From positions 9,739,534 through 9,803,533 of the forward strand of contig CM070615.1 in assembly GCA_036346395.1 (NCBI GenBank): a DNA stretch of 64,000 bases, written 5' to 3'. Below the pieces are notes generated by a model. It made no database searches and was not told the origin of the DNA. It worked only from the letters and a program-made list of their open reading frames with translations. Origin of the DNA: Hsuehochloa calcarea (taxonomy: Eukaryota; Streptophyta; Magnoliopsida; Poales; Poaceae). Position numbers and translations under genes: made by a program. Numbering within the stretch: the stretch's first letter is position 1; every line of letters starts with the position of its first letter. Shown here piece by piece: positions 9,226 to 22,900 of this stretch.

Positions 9226-12128
9226 GCCCAAATTTCTCACATGGAATAAACATCCATGAAATTATTTTTTTGTCAAAACATTTAAAACAAAATCATAGTT
9301 TAATCCACGAAAGGTTTTGCTCAGCATGTCCATGACCATAGATACAACTATTGAAATATATTGACACTCTGCAGAGGTTGTACAACTTTACCCACAAGAG
9401 ATAGTCAACTTTTAATGTCCGTCTAACACACTTCCAAAGGTGTGCGACTAAGTTATTAAAGTTATTATCACAAGGCCTTTACAATGCGTCATTCCAAAGT
9501 AGTCATACCGGCTAAGGTTTCACTTCCTTTGGACTCACCGTCGGAAGCCACCTCTTGCACCATGTGAGAAAATAAAAATAGGTCACTCAGACACCCACAC
9601 AACTGGATGGCACAACCACGGTGAAATGTTACAAATTATTTAGCCAGGTCCTGCCCACAGGACATGTTGAAGTACGGAAGGGCTTTACAATCCGCAGCTC
9701 ATAGACTGGTCCTTAACTAACTAGGTGACTAACAAAATTAATCCCTAGGCCTCAACTATTCCCGAATTGAGCGTGTGTATAAACCTGCACCCACCAACTA
9801 TCCAATTCGCCCAAGTCCAAACCAATTTGTTTTGTTTTATTTTTCAAATTATTTTCAAACTTCCATAGCACACCAATGCCATGGATATAATTTAAACAAC
9901 ATTTGATTTTTTTAGCTAAAAATTCCCTAATTGAATCATTTTTAAGTCTAAGCATGACTAAGCATTTTTTTCCTAAATTATTCTAGTTTATACTATTGCA
10001 TAAATTAGATTTTATCTAAGGTGTCAAGGTATGCCTGATTCAATGTCAAAATTAGACATACAAAGGAATTAGGAATAACTATAAATTGAAAATAGGGATT
10101 TAGATTAGCTTGAGTATAAATAAGCATGCAATAATAATTTAAAATAAAATTTAAATAATTTTAAATACAAACATGATCAAAGATGTAACTTGCCTTCCTC
10201 AATTAGTTGTTGTTCTGAATCGGTGTCGAAATCTGACTCTCCGAAGTAGTCGTAATCTATACGCGAAAATAAGCTAAATTTAAAAAAATCCAAATAAAAT
10301 CAAAAAAATTATAGAATAAATACTAGAAGAAAGATATTGAATTTATATAGATTTAGGAATAAGAATCGATGGATTCGAAGTTAGTATGAAGGAGAACAAA
10401 CATCCAGAAGTTTGGATATCACAAGAAATGATAGAATTTTGAGTACTGCTCGCTTCCGTGTACTGTTCATCTTCCGAGTATGGTGCAACCTCGAGTACTG
10501 TTCATTTTTAGTATTGTTCACTTCCAAATCTTGTCATCTTGAATCTTCAAAGACTTCGAGTATTGTTCATCTTGACACTCACTTTAGTCGGTCAAGAATA
10601 AGTCGAAGAAAAGGTTACTACTACCTAGTCGAAATGACCTACGACTATCTAGTCAGAGGAGCTACGACTATCTATTCGACTGAAGGTTACGACTATCTAG
10701 TCGACAGAAGGCTACGAGTATCTAGTCGAAGGAAGCTATGACTATCTATTCGACAAAAGGCTACGATTATCTAGTCGAAGGAAGCTATGACTATCTAGTT
10801 GAAAGAAGCTACGACTATCTATTCGACAAAAGGCTACGACTATCTAGTCGAAGGAAGCTACAACTATCTAGTCGAAAGAAGCTACGATTATTTATTTGAA
10901 ATGAGCTAAGACTACCTAGTCAAAAGGAGCTATGATTATCTAGTCGAAAGAAGGTTACGACTACCTTAGGCAGCAGCGGCGGTGCTCTACTACAAGCTCG
11001 TCGTCACTACATGCCACAACGAGCTACCCGAAGGTGCGCAAAAGGAAGAGGAGATGATGCTGAACCTTGAGCGATAACTTATGGCGGTGAAGAAAAAGGC
11101 GGTAGTGAGGTATGGGTGAAAGCGACGGTGGTGTTCTAATGATCCTCCAGTGAAGAAGAAGTACACCTGAGGTAGAACACGATGCGGTGAAGCTCTAGGT
11201 GCAGATGACGACACCAAAGATCGACGGATGGCAGCACAACCAGCGGTGCTAGCGCTGGCGGCGGAGCAGCTTCGGGCTTCAATTCTGATGATAGAGATGA
11301 GCAAAGTGATCGTGGTTGCAGGGAAAGGAGTGAGGGGAGAAATGTGAAACCCATGTGTCCCTTTTATAGGGCAAGGGCGCAGCTGGAACATCAGGGACGT
11401 GCGCGAGCGTTTTCGGCCAACGCGGCGGCGATGAGCGATGCGAATAAATGATGAAGAAATAGTCAATTGAGTGCGGCAGCGAGTGGAAGGTGATTGCGGT
11501 AATAATGGGCACGATCTCGAGTGGGAGCGGAAGAGTCAATGTGGTTTAATCAACGAGCAGCGACGCTCCGTTTCGACCAGAGGAAGACGAAGGCCTAGTT
11601 GAAGATGACAGGTGGGGTCGGGGCGCAAGAGAGAGCAATAGAAAGACTGGTGCTAGCAGATCGGCACGGAAGGAAAAGGCCGTGGCCTGGGAAGGATTCG
11701 ACCCGACCACTACTACAAAGGTATAGTGATTTAAAATAAATTAGTTAATTCATTTAAGCTTTAGAAAATAATAATAAAAGTCCAAAAATCACAGAAAAAT
11801 TCACAAAAAAATCCCTAAGTCATTTTGGACTTAAATAAAATATTTTCAACTCATAATTGGTAATTAATTGTTGCAAATAATTAATTTTTCTTTAAAATAA
11901 TTAGGGAAAAGCTTTTTAAAACTTCAGAAAAAGTCTAGAAATTAATTAAATTTTCCTTTTCAACTTTAAATACAATAAAAACCCAGAAAGCGCAATAAAG
12001 TTTCCTTTTGACTTTTAAAAACTTGGGAATTCAAGAAAAGCAATAAAACTCTTTTAAATTACAGAAAATCCAATGAAAAAATAACTTTATTAATTTTATT
12101 TTTGGTAACAGAACTTTGAGATGTTACA
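9226..12128 (-). repeat. Gypsy-type LTR copy 2, reversed
   Basis: Its right end, GAGATGTTACA at 12128, matches the end of copy 1 at 8552. Around 9330-9420 it contains TGTCCATGACCAT and CTCTGCAGAGGTTGTACA(A)CTTTACCCACAAGA, also present in the reversed LTR at 62445-62525, so these LTR families share a core. It includes the hairpin repeat array at 10605-10970. The left boundary is approximate. I see no host coding sequence. Confidence 0.6.
10605..10970. repeat. Tandem array of about 24-25-bp hairpin units (CGACTA-NN-TAGTCG)
   Basis: About a dozen or more units follow each other, with a consensus close to GCTACGACTATCTAGTCGAAGGAA. Each unit centres on CGACTA, two or so bases, then TAGTCG, which is a self-complementary dyad. 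Some units have the variant TATTCGAC. Shorter stretches of the same repeat occur at 6130-6230, 6455-6485, 7020-7130 and 7360-7470. It sits inside the LTR ending at 12128. Function unknown. Confidence 0.8.
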
Positions 12129-13054
12129 CGTTAGCTCACAAGGTTCTAGAGATGGTGTAGATGCAAAGAATCGGTCTGAGGCTCACCGGGCTTCGAAGGA
12201 GAACGAAAATGGCGGTAGTGGTCGTGAAAGAAGAAGATGGCAACAATGCTAGGATTTATGGCAAGTCTATCTGCATTGAGGGGGGAACGTGAATATGGTA
12301 TGGAACACATGATGACACAGTGGATTTGAGCCCGATCTCACCAGAGCAATAGGAACGTGTTGGCGAGATTGGGTGCGCGCCGGAGTCGAGGACGAAGGTG
12401 AGCACAATCGTGCTACAAGACTCTAGAAGCTGCATTGAGCAAAGGAGAGGAATGAGTGATGAATGTTGATCAAATTGACATGACTTTCCTAGATGAGGAA
12501 GCTCACCAGAGCGACAATGGCGCAGAGGCGTGCTCATTGGGCTCAAGAATGACGCAAGCGTTCCTGCAAAACAAAGGAGCGATGAAGCTCGGGTTTTGCG
12601 TGAAACGGAATGTGGGTGAGTTGAGGATGACAGTGTGCTCTAGCACTTAAGTTTCTAGGACAATTGCACGAGAAGAGCAGCGTGATGCCGGTGGTTACGC
12701 TAGATTCTCGCTGAGGCTGCTCTGGTCGCTCTGTCCGCATGCGAAAATGGCGTCAGTGGGGTGGATGGCATGGGTGGTAGCATGCAGAGGTGAAAGGCGG
12801 GTGGTTGAGGTGCGAAACTATCGGCGCCGGTCGCGTGCCATGGGCGAGCGGCGGAGTGGGCGAGGGCGAGCAGGCGTACAGGCGAGGGCGAGAGGTGAAC
12901 GAAGGGTCCTAACATGTGGGTCCGAGCATATTAGCAAGCGTAGGAGTGGGGGTGCTGGTGTTGGCTAGAGCAGGTGCGTCAAAATGGGTCGGCTGTGATT
13001 CGGCCCAATGGGCGAGCGAGAATTTTAAATGGGATTTGGAATTTCCATAAAAGG
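12129..13054. other. Unassigned repeat-like sequence between two LTR regions
   Basis: This stretch is moderately GC-rich and contains several short open frames on both strands. None has a recognisable domain, an intron pattern or a conserved start. The base composition and GTGGGTCC-type phrases resemble the leader parts of the grass gypsy LTRs elsewhere in the window. I cannot assign it further. Confidence 0.35.
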
Positions 13055-14306
13055 CCGGAACATTTGCCAAATTGTTAAAACTATCAAACTGACTCCCAAA
13101 TTTATGAAACTTTTTTTCGAGGCTTCTAACATAGTATGGTTACTCCTGTAAATTTTTTAGGATTTTATCTATTCTGTGATTTTCTAAAAAAAATCCTTAC
13201 AAGTTGTTGTTTGCGTGTGATTTCATTATTTGGTTTATGTAAAAGCTCAAAAATCATGCTAAAATATTTTTCCACACCAAATATGCTCAAAAATATTCTC
13301 TCACTTATTTTAATTATAATTTCCCAAAAAATGTGATTTTTGGGATGTTACAGAAAAGAAGCGAGGAAGAGAAGAAAATTCGCGGGATTTTTCGTGATCC
13401 TGTATGTTATTCAAGGGTAGCCCCTGTTAATCACTATAATTTTCTTGGATTAGTCTCTGTATATTTCTTAGACCGGAACATTTGCCAAATTGTTAAAACT
13501 ATCAAACTGACTCCCAAATTTATGAAACTTTTTTTCGAGGCTTCTAACATAGTATGGTTACTCCTGTAAATTTTTTAGGATTTTATCTATTCTGTGATTT
13601 TCTAAAAAAATCCTTACAAGTTGTTGTTTGCGTGTGATTTCATTATTTGGTTTATGTAAAAGCTCAAAAATCATGCTAAAATATTTTTCCACACCAAATA
13701 TGCTCAAAAATATTCTCTCACTTATTTTAATTATAATTTCCCAAAAAATGTGATTTTTGGGATGTTACATAAAAGAAGCGAGGAAGAGAAGAAAATTCGC
13801 GTGATTTTTCGTGATCCTGTATGTTATTCAAGGGTAGCCCCTGTTAATCACTATAATTTTCTTGGATTAGTCTCTGTATATTTCTTAGACCGGAACATTT
13901 GCCAAATTGTTAAAACTATCAAACTGACTCCCAAATTTATGAAACTTTTTTTCGAGGCTTCTAACATAGTATGGTTACTCCTGTAAATTTTTTAGGATTT
14001 TATCTATTCTGTGATTTTCTAAAAAAATCCTTACAAGTTGTTGTTTGCGTGTGATTTCATTATTTGGTTTATGTAAAAGCTCAAAAATCATGCTAAAATA
14101 TTTTTCCACACCAAATATGCTCAAAAATATTCTCTCACTTATTTTAATTATAATTTCCCAAAAAATGTGATTTTTGGGATGTTACATAAAAGAAGCGAGG
14201 AAGAGAAGAAAATTCGCGGGATTTTTCGTGATCCTGTATGTTATTCAAGGGTAGCCCCTGTTAATCACTATAATTTTCTTGGATTAGTCTCTGTATATTT
14301 CTTAGA
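13055..14306 (+). repeat. Three tandem copies of a 417-bp unit
   Basis: Copies begin with CCGGAACATTTGCC at 13055, 13473 and 13890; the third ends at 14306, where the next sequence diverges. The first copy is 418 bp because of one extra A in a poly-A run. Otherwise the copies differ at only one or two positions, such as GTTACAG versus GTTACAT and CGCGGG versus CGCGTG. Each contains TTTTTGGGATGTTACA, which looks like an LTR end. Each also contains a short 78-residue open frame, but this is a product of the repeat and shows no known domain. Confidence 0.9.
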
Positions 14307-16298
14307 TTGTTTAGGCCATGGGAAGATTGGTTTTCAGCATGCTGTAGTTCGTCGAGTTTCGACGCAGACCCTTGCGGAGGCAATTCGAGATATTTAGGCT
14401 CAGATTCAATGTTTTGTCCAATGAGTCAAGGTGTGGATAATTTCGTTAGCTATCTAGGAAGGTCTATATTACTATATTTGGAGTAGCGAGCAAAAAGTTT
14501 CGGCCTTGGGAAGGACATTGTCCATAATTCGGGTGTCGTTGGTAGAGATCGTGTACATGGGCTGTTTTCACCTAGTAAATGAAAGAATTAAAATTTGGTG
14601 ATAACTTTAGTAAGCTAGGACATTTTGAGTAGTTTCCAAAACTGGTATCTTTCCTATCTTTTCTAGTTTTATAATTAAAGATACAAAATTTTGAAGCAGA
14701 TTGTCCAGGCAGATTCTGGGATATTTTTCAGAGAAGAAAACAGGGGAGAAAACGATAGAATCGGAAGTTTGTCATAACTAGAGAGTTGTAGAAATTTCAT
14801 GCGGATTCCAGAAAGTATTGGTTGCTAAATTGGGAGTTCGGATGAATAAGTTAGAGCATTTTTACAACTAGGACACGGGTAGTGCGTCCGGTAGAATTGG
14901 GTTAATTGTGTTATCTTGGCGTAGACATGCGAGGACGATTAGTCTAATGTTTTGGTACTGTGATGATGTGATTTTGAGATTATTTTGGCTTATTTATTCA
15001 GGGAGTGTGGCCTCTAGTGCAATCCCACTGACTCGCTATCCGGCTCTAAGGGGATAAAGACATAAGTACATGGTAGAGTAGTGAACAACTGGTTGTTCAT
15101 CATTGTCATTGATATTACTTATCATGTTATTTGTTATGCCTTCTTTAAGCTTATTCTTATACGTGATATTGAGGACATTGGGTGATTGAGAATATGATAT
15201 TGAGTAAATCAGAATGAGATAATGAGTTAATGAGATGAATTATGTTGATGAATAATTAAAGATGTTGCATCGTTTAGAATAATTGAAGATGTTGCATCAT
15301 TTACATTCATCATGACAGGAATTGCATGAGCTAGGTCGGTGAAAAACTCATGTAACTATTTCGGTGGGGTCGGTGAGAAAGTTACATAACTAGTCTAAAG
15401 TATTTTAAATAAAATCTTACATTTGTAGGGACTAGTTTAAGTCCTACAATGTAGAGACCCCATCCTAACGAAAATAAGGGAAGAGTGTATCATCGACGGG
15501 TGAACACTCCGCTATACTAGTATCAGTTGATGAGATGCATATGAACATGAGCATGATGGTGCATTCATATATATGAGTAAATTGTTAAATTTTGTAAATT
15601 TATCTATATGGAGTATCACTTGTTTATTTGAGTATGAGAATGTCTTTAAATAGATAGATGATGGTAGTAACCTTTTATGGTTGATAAACTATTGCTTATA
15701 GCTTTATTATGTATTTGCTGAGCCTAAGACCCACTCTTGCTTTATTGTTATTTTTATGTGAATGTTGACGACATTTCACTTGGGAAGGGTTAACGCACTT
15801 CGAACCACAAACTTACACTCAATTACTTGATTCATTCAACATGAGAACCTTTATTATAGAGTGATGAATTAATCTTTAGGACTTGTTAGTTTTGAATGGT
15901 CTTAGATGATAGCTGGAGTTGAATATTCATTCAATAGACTTTATTTGATTGGTTTTGCATTGTTTTTTATTAATATCTTGCTATGGTTCCTAGATATTAA
16001 TTATCTATGATAGCTATATCATTGTGCTTGTTTTAATGTGACCCGTGGACTAGTTTTATCGTTGAGATGCTTACTATAATTTATTGTAAAATGATATTAG
16101 AATTGATAGTTTGTGTAGTTAGTAGCGTTCTGGACTCCGTGTTCAAAGGGTGCGGCAAGGATTGGGGCTGCTGCCCGGCCACCCCAAGATGCCGATGGTG
16201 GGACAAGTCAATGGCTCAGGTTTTCCACTTTTTGCAAAAATCCATTTAATTCCTTCTCTACTTCGTTTAATCATCCTAATACGATTTGGTATATTACA
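14307..16298 (+). repeat. Gypsy-type LTR tail, forward
   Basis: The stretch is related to 36640-38288. Shared landmarks include a GATTGTTT-GG-CATGGGAAGA start, CGAGTT(T)CGACGCAGA, a GGTAGGGACCCCA-like block and a CTATAC-GGTATCAG block, in the same order. It ends near TATATTACA at 16298, after which the sequence changes to the low-repeat flank of the host gene. No coding sequence is visible. Confidence 0.5.
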
Positions 16299-16960
16299 AT
16301 TGAACACAGTAAGTGATTCTAACAATGTTCACCCCTTGTATGAATTCCAGATACAATATGTACGATTAATTGATTAGTACATTGAAGATGCACATGTACG
16401 TGCGCACTGACGTATGCACAAATGCAGAACACACATGCATCGCATCTACACCATTATTAAAGAAAAGAAAGCTCTCACCCTGACTACAAGGACTAAATGA
16501 ACAGCATATCTATATATAAAAAAGAGACATAAACAACATTGCCCTGATTTGAGAGAGAGAAGCATCATTGAAGATACCCTTTTTTGGCCCTATCTTCTCC
16601 TCCCTTGATCGGTTATCCTTGTCTACTTACTCTACAGTCACTCCAAGGTGACCACATCTTCCTAACTCTCTGGATATCTTGGGGGCCCCACCTATACGAT
16701 ATTCAGACTTGGGCAGTCAGTATCTTCTTCTGTCTGTTGTTATCTTGTGCTCATACCTACTGACCCAAGAATAGAGGGTACTCACATGGCATCTCTGGGT
16801 CCAAGTCAATTACTCTTTATTATATATTGTGCGCTTTTCATGCTTCATCTACTCTTCAGTTCATCCTCTATTTAACCAAGCTTCACCTGCACCTACTAGT
16901 ATATCTCATCGTCTTCTGCGAGCTGTTAACTCAGCAGGAGGAGGAGGCAGTCAGGGAGCA
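16299..16960 (+). promoter_or_regulatory. Upstream region and 5' leader of the GSTZ gene
   Basis: Two TATA-like sequences are visible: TATATATAAA at 16511-16520 and TTATATATTG at 16820-16829. The nearer one would give a leader of roughly 100 bases and the farther one a leader of over 400 bases, possibly with a leader intron. A short upstream open frame of 11 codons plus stop lies at 16840-16875 and would be in the transcript only if it starts upstream of it. A GGAGGAGGAGGC run lies just before the start codon. Choosing between the two start regions needs transcript data. Confidence 0.4.
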
Positions 16961-19900
16961 ATGGCGTACGCGAAGCCCATCTTGTACAACGCCTGGATCA
17001 GTTCCTGCTCCCACCGTGTCAGGATTGCTCTCAACCTCAAAGGTGAGCACTTGTTGAGACTTTGGAGCTTGCTTGGTTGCTTCTTGATTGTGCTATGCAC
17101 TTCTTAGGCCTAATTGAGCATCAGGCAAAATAAGGGAACCTATGGCTTCTTCTTGCTATGTATTATCTTAAGCTTTGCAAAAATCAGGTCCAGAATTATC
17201 TATCTCGGCAAGATTCTGAACTTCAGTTAGGGATGACTCAAGAAGGGAATTTAGCAGTTATGTTTTATCTTGGTCTAGTAAAACTAAACCTGACCAGCTC
17301 AGGAATCTGTTGTGTTGAAGTCCTTGAATACTAAATCTCTACTGAAGAAAAGAAGGATCATTATATGATGTTGATTTCTTTTAGTGTGATGCTCCCAATA
17401 GTCTTTTCTTGCAAAACCCCTGATTTCTTATAATCAAGAAGAGACATCGAGTTCGCAGGAAATAAAAGATACGTTGGTGATATTGGCCCATATCGAGTTG
17501 AGCTAATTTCTGTTTAGAGAACCTAATGATATGCAGACTTGTGGAAACGTTTATTCGGGAACTAGTACTTCATAGTTGTTATAAATTGATTACATTGGAT
17601 ACATGCAGAGCAACTTGATCTTAGAAACTTGAAACATACTTGTTTATTAAATGTTAAATACTGTGAGCCCTTATAGTTGAATAAACTAATTACAACTTTT
17701 TATTTATGCTAAAGGTGTGGATTATGAGTACAAGGCAGTCAATCCTCGGATAGATCCAGGTAATCAAAGCACCTAAACACATTTCATGTATTACAATAAC
17801 TATCTCATTTCTTGGTTTGGAATTGATAAGAGAGCTAGGACAGGGGTGTCATGGTCAGAGTCGATGCAATCATGCAATGTGTGATGATATCATAACATTA
17901 GAATTATATTTGATGCCTAATACTAATGCCTAATTGTGTATCAGTGCCTTACCACCTAAATTTCCTAGATAACTGCATACCGATGTTTACTTTCCCGGAC
18001 ATTAAAAAAGCATAGTCTGTTGATCAGCTCCGAGCGCTACCTTTGATAACGAACAATGAAATGCTTTTACAACATGACTTTCTAAAGGCTTTTATGTTCA
18101 CAAGTTCGCATTTCTTTTTTTTTTTTTAGAAAGTTTAAGTTTATATTGTAGTTTCACTGTTATAGCTTTCGTTTGTAGATTATGAGAAAATAAATCCAAT
18201 CAAGTATGTACCAGCATTAGTAGATGGGGACATTGTTGTTTCCGACTCTCTCGCCATAACATTGGTGAGTTACAATTCTTGCTTCAGTGGATTTTCTTTT
18301 TACCCTCAAGAATGTGCTCCTTCAACATGCCAGAACATCTATTACTAGTCACTAACAAATGTCTTACTTTTGTATTGAACAGTATCTGGAAGATAAATAT
18401 CCTCAGCATCCGCTCCTACCTAAAGATCTAAAAAAGAAAGCTCTTAATCTTCAGGTACATGTCCAGTTCGAAGTCTGTCTCTATCTTGTGCTACTAGGCA
18501 AGGCATCTGTGCTTAATATTCCAGATCATATGACATGAAATCAGTTTGCAGTATTGATTAATATTTAGAGCCAGTTTGGGCGTAGGGAATCAGGCTGGAA
18601 TCCATTCTTTAAATTTTTCAATGTGATAGTTTGCGCATATACTTGTTATAAGTTGACAATCTTATTGTCAACACTGTAATTGTCATTCAGCACATTTTTA
18701 TCTGCAACTCAATTTCGAAAGTGTGTTTCTTCTTTGTTTGCAGATCGCAAACATCGTTTGCTCGAGCATTCAACCTCTTCAAGGCTATGGAGTCATTGTA
18801 TGTTTTACCAACATCTATCTACCAGCCTACCATGACAATATCTTGCCTTTACAATTCATTTCCGTACTAGTTTAATGGTCTATGTGCAAGATTGATTTAC
18901 AAAACTACTTTGCAGGGTTTGCATGAGGGTAGGTTGAGCCCCAATGATAGCCTTCAGGTGGTTCAGCATTATATTGACAAGGGCTTTAGAGGTGTTATTT
19001 CTTCCACTTTTCGATTTATCAATAAAAAAATGGAATTGACAAACGTTGTGCTTTTATTACCTCATTATTCATAGTTTTAGACTCCTCGAAAAGATACAGA
19101 AGCGCTCAATGTTACAAGAGAACTAGTTCATTTTATTGTTTCAGTACCTACTGTATTATAGTAAATTGGAATGCAAATTATTTGAATAGTCCTATCAATA
19201 TGCCCTCCGGTACCAAAATAAACAAAACTGTACTTCATGTCTGCTGCTGCCTTTTTTTTTGTTATTACGTAAAGCAGCTGTTGGTGAGTTAGTATTAGGA
19301 TCTAAATAACGAGTCGTGATAGAGTCGGATCTAACATTGTATTAGAATCGGATTTAACTTTTAGATTATAAATAAAGGACGTGGGATCCCATAGAAGACA
19401 CAAACAATATTCTCGAAAATCTACATAGTATCAAAGCCATCCCCGTTCCCATTCAGCACCATCTAACCCTAAACCTAGCCCTACCCTCGCTTACCTCAGC
19501 CCCCGCCGCTGCCGTTGTCGTTCGTCCTCGTTCTCATTGACTTCGCCTCCGTCGAGCCAACGCCGCGTCGCTCCGTCTCCTGCGAGCCGCAGCCACATCA
19601 CCTCGTGAGCCCGAGTTGCAGTTGGGGAGCAGATCAGCCCAGATCTGGGGCTCGGACGCACCGGGCCGCCGCCAGATATTGGTAAGCAGGCGTCTTGGGT
19701 TACTGCTCTCACCGAGGAGAAGGAGAGGGGAGAATCAATGAGGAGGAAGAAGGGAAGCTGCCACCGCCGTCGGTCGTCTTCTTGGGTTGCTGCTCTCGCC
19801 GAGGATCGCTGAGGAGCCATCGGTGGAGGAAGGAAGAAGAAGGGCTGTGGAGGGAGAAAAAAAGAGGAAACCGTCGGTGGAGGTAGAGGCCGAAGAGATT

Positions 19901-22900
19901 AAAAAAACATAGAGAGAAGTTGTATTCGAGAGAAAAAAAGTTTATCTGATTGGGATTTTTTTCTTGATGATGTTATGTATAACTTGGGCAGTCATCGAGG
20001 TTTGATAGAACATTGATACATGAGGAATTATTGTGATTGTGGAAGATACGCGTGGCATATCCTGCTAGTGTTTGGCATTACTCCAGTTGTTTGAGAAGAT
20101 GACTTCTGAGGAGATTGAGGTTATGAGAAAGGAGAAGGAAGAAGCCACAATGAGGGCGGTAGAAGAAAGGATGAAGTCAGTTGTTGATACTACTTCCCTG
20201 CTGGTCACGCAAGGTGATATGAGAAGTATGTTATATGACCTCTTAGCGACGAGTATGATAGGTCTGAGGGCTACTGCTGGGTCATCTGAATTAAAACTGG
20301 AGCTGATGTCAAATGATGTAAAGTTGGAAGGAAGCAAGAATTATTTGAGTTGGTCTAGAAGAGCTCAATTGATTCTGAGGACGAATGGGGTGGAACACTA
20401 CCTGCAGGAGACTTGTGTTGAGCCTGAAGACAATGCGAACATGGATTGGAGGGTGTGGAATGCCACCAACTTTGTGGTTGCGGCTTAGTTACTAACTTCG
20501 ATGTCTCCATCCATTGCTCGTATGGTAGAGATGATGCAGAGTGCACTGGTGATGTCGAAGATGTTGAGCAACATTTACTCTGGGACAGAAAATGTGATGA
20601 TGATGGTGGAGGTCCAGAGCAAGGTAGAGGCTCTGAAATAGGAGGAGAAGACCATCCAGAGTATGCTAGTGAACTGCAGCAGCTGTGGGCATATTTAAAT
20701 CACTATGATCCACAACAGTTAACATTGCTGGTGATATTGAGGCTAGCAGGGTGTGGCTGCAATGTAGATGGGTTATACACTTTCTGAAGGAACTGAACCC
20801 AAAGTTTGAGTGTAGAAGGGCTTCCATGTTTCACTTGGGAAACTTGCCTGCTATGGAGGATGCTATTTCATCTATGGTATAGGAGGAGATTCGACTACGA
20901 GTAATGGGGGATAACAACCCGGTCAAGTCCACATATGCCATACCAGATAATAGGGAGTGCTACAACTGTAGGATAAGTCTTGCTTATCCTTTTCCACAAT
21001 ATCAAGATCGAGGTAGAGGTTGTGGTGGTCATGGAGGTCGAGTTAGATATTATCGATGCAGAGGTGGATGTCGTGGTGGTCGTGGAGGTAGAGGTCGAGG
21101 AAGGGGCTGAGTTAGCCCCAAGGCTAATATGACCGTGACAGAGGAGATCACGTCTGTTACTATGATAGGCAAGCAAGCTATGCAGTGGGAGAAGTGGCAG
21201 TAGTGAAAGGCATTGGATACTTCTCATGATTTCTACTCCTTTGGTAACTTTGTCAACTACACCCACGTGGGTGAAGGTATTCAGACACATGCACATGCAT
21301 CCACATATAAGCACTCTCATATTGATTCGATCATAGATTCAAGGGCATCCAAGCATGTCATGGGTTCACTTAGTGTATTTGCATCTTACACTCTATATAC
21401 TCATTATGAAACTTTCCAAACAGCTGATGGAACATCCCAGCTTATTCTGGGTATAGATCTGTGGAGTGTACACCGTCTATTGTTTTATCTTCAGTTTTGC
21501 ATGTTCCCTCCTTTCCAATCAATCTTCTTTCAATTAGTTCTATCATTGACCAATACAAATGCATTGTCACATTTGATAATGATTCGTGTTTGTTCCAAGA
21601 GAAGAGAACCAGGAAGAGGATTGGGATTAGAATAAGGCGTAATGGGTTGTGGTACATTGATCAGTTTGATGCGGCATTGGCTGTGGCTACAGGAGGAGTT
21701 GAGGGAGAAGTTTTGTTACATCATTGTCGCTTGGGACATCCGTCATTTAAGAGTTTAAGTCAGCTATACCCTGATTTATTCAATAAAGTAGACAAGAGTA
21801 AACTTGTGTGTGATGCTTGTGAATTTGGAAAGCATACACTGTCTATATATAGTAGCATTGGTCTTCGGAGTTATGAATCTTTTATATTGATACATTCTTA
21901 TGTTTGGGGTCCGTGCTTAGTTACTTCTGCGAGTGGTTTTAAGTAATTTGTCACATTTATTGATTGCTATACTCGTATGACTTAGATTTATATGATGAAA
22001 CATAAGAGCGAGGTCCTTCGGTGTTTTCAGGACTTCCATAGGATGGTTTCTACTCAATTTGATGCAAATGTTTGAATTCTTCGAATAGATAATAGAAGTA
22101 TGTTAACAAGGAGTTTGCGTATCTCTCAAAGGAGGGAATACTTTATTAAACTACTTGTCTAGGTAGCACGTTTAGTCATGTTTCTGATGAATGTGCCAAA
22201 GGAATTATGGAGCGAAGCACTGATGACAGCATCATATCTCATCAATCGCATGTCATCTCGAATACTTGGGATGGAGTCTCTGGCTGGATTTCTTTTGGGA
22301 CAACGAGAGTTCAAGGTACCTCCCAGTGTGTTTGGTTGTGTGTGCTTTGTATGGGATCACCGACCAGTGGTTGGCAAGCTGGATTCGTAGGCATTGCAGT
22401 GTATGTTTATAAGTTATTCATCGAGTCAGAAGGGCTATAGATGCTAGAATCCAATTGAGCGAAGGTTGTTCGTGAGTATGGATGTGACATTCCAATAGTT
22501 TGACCCATACTACACGAGTGGAGGTACTCTTGGGGAGTTTTAGAGGAGTTATCTCCTATTACTGAGGGTGACAATCGAGAGGGGGAGAGTGATAATCAAC
22601 GAGAAGAATAAGTCATTGTGAGGATAATTTCGTGCCTAAGCCTAACTAAATAAACAGGGGTAGAAGCAAAGGGACAAGCAGTCAGCACTTGAGCAACCAA
22701 CGGAGCTGGCAGAGGAGCAACGAGCATCTACAACCTGAACAACCACAACCCGAACAGTCGGTCTTGCCAGTTGATCCAGTTCCAAATCCTACCTCGAATC
22801 TCTCTCCATCAATTCCTTGCCTCTTCTTGGGGCGAGTGGTAATATTCCTTCTAATCACTCCCATCTAGAGTTACCACTTGCACAATGTAGGAAAACTAGA

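Noticed and set aside
10605..10970. CRISPR-like array
   Set aside because: The units are contiguous and dyad-containing with no unique spacers, and the DNA is plant nuclear.
13333..14397. Three tandem copies of a 76-78-residue gene
   Set aside because: The open frames are produced by the 417-bp repeat and hold an LTR-end sequence; no codon-level conservation can be claimed from near-identical copies.
16829..16960. N-terminal extension of GSTZ upstream of the ATG at 16961
   Set aside because: The frame is open for 44 codons but has no ATG; it would have to start at a GTG, and the GSTZ family starts at the ATG chosen.
18892..19074. A separate small gene covering GSTZ exon 6
   Set aside because: It overlaps exon 6 in the GSTZ frame and runs into the intron past a good GT donor; it is an exon read through.
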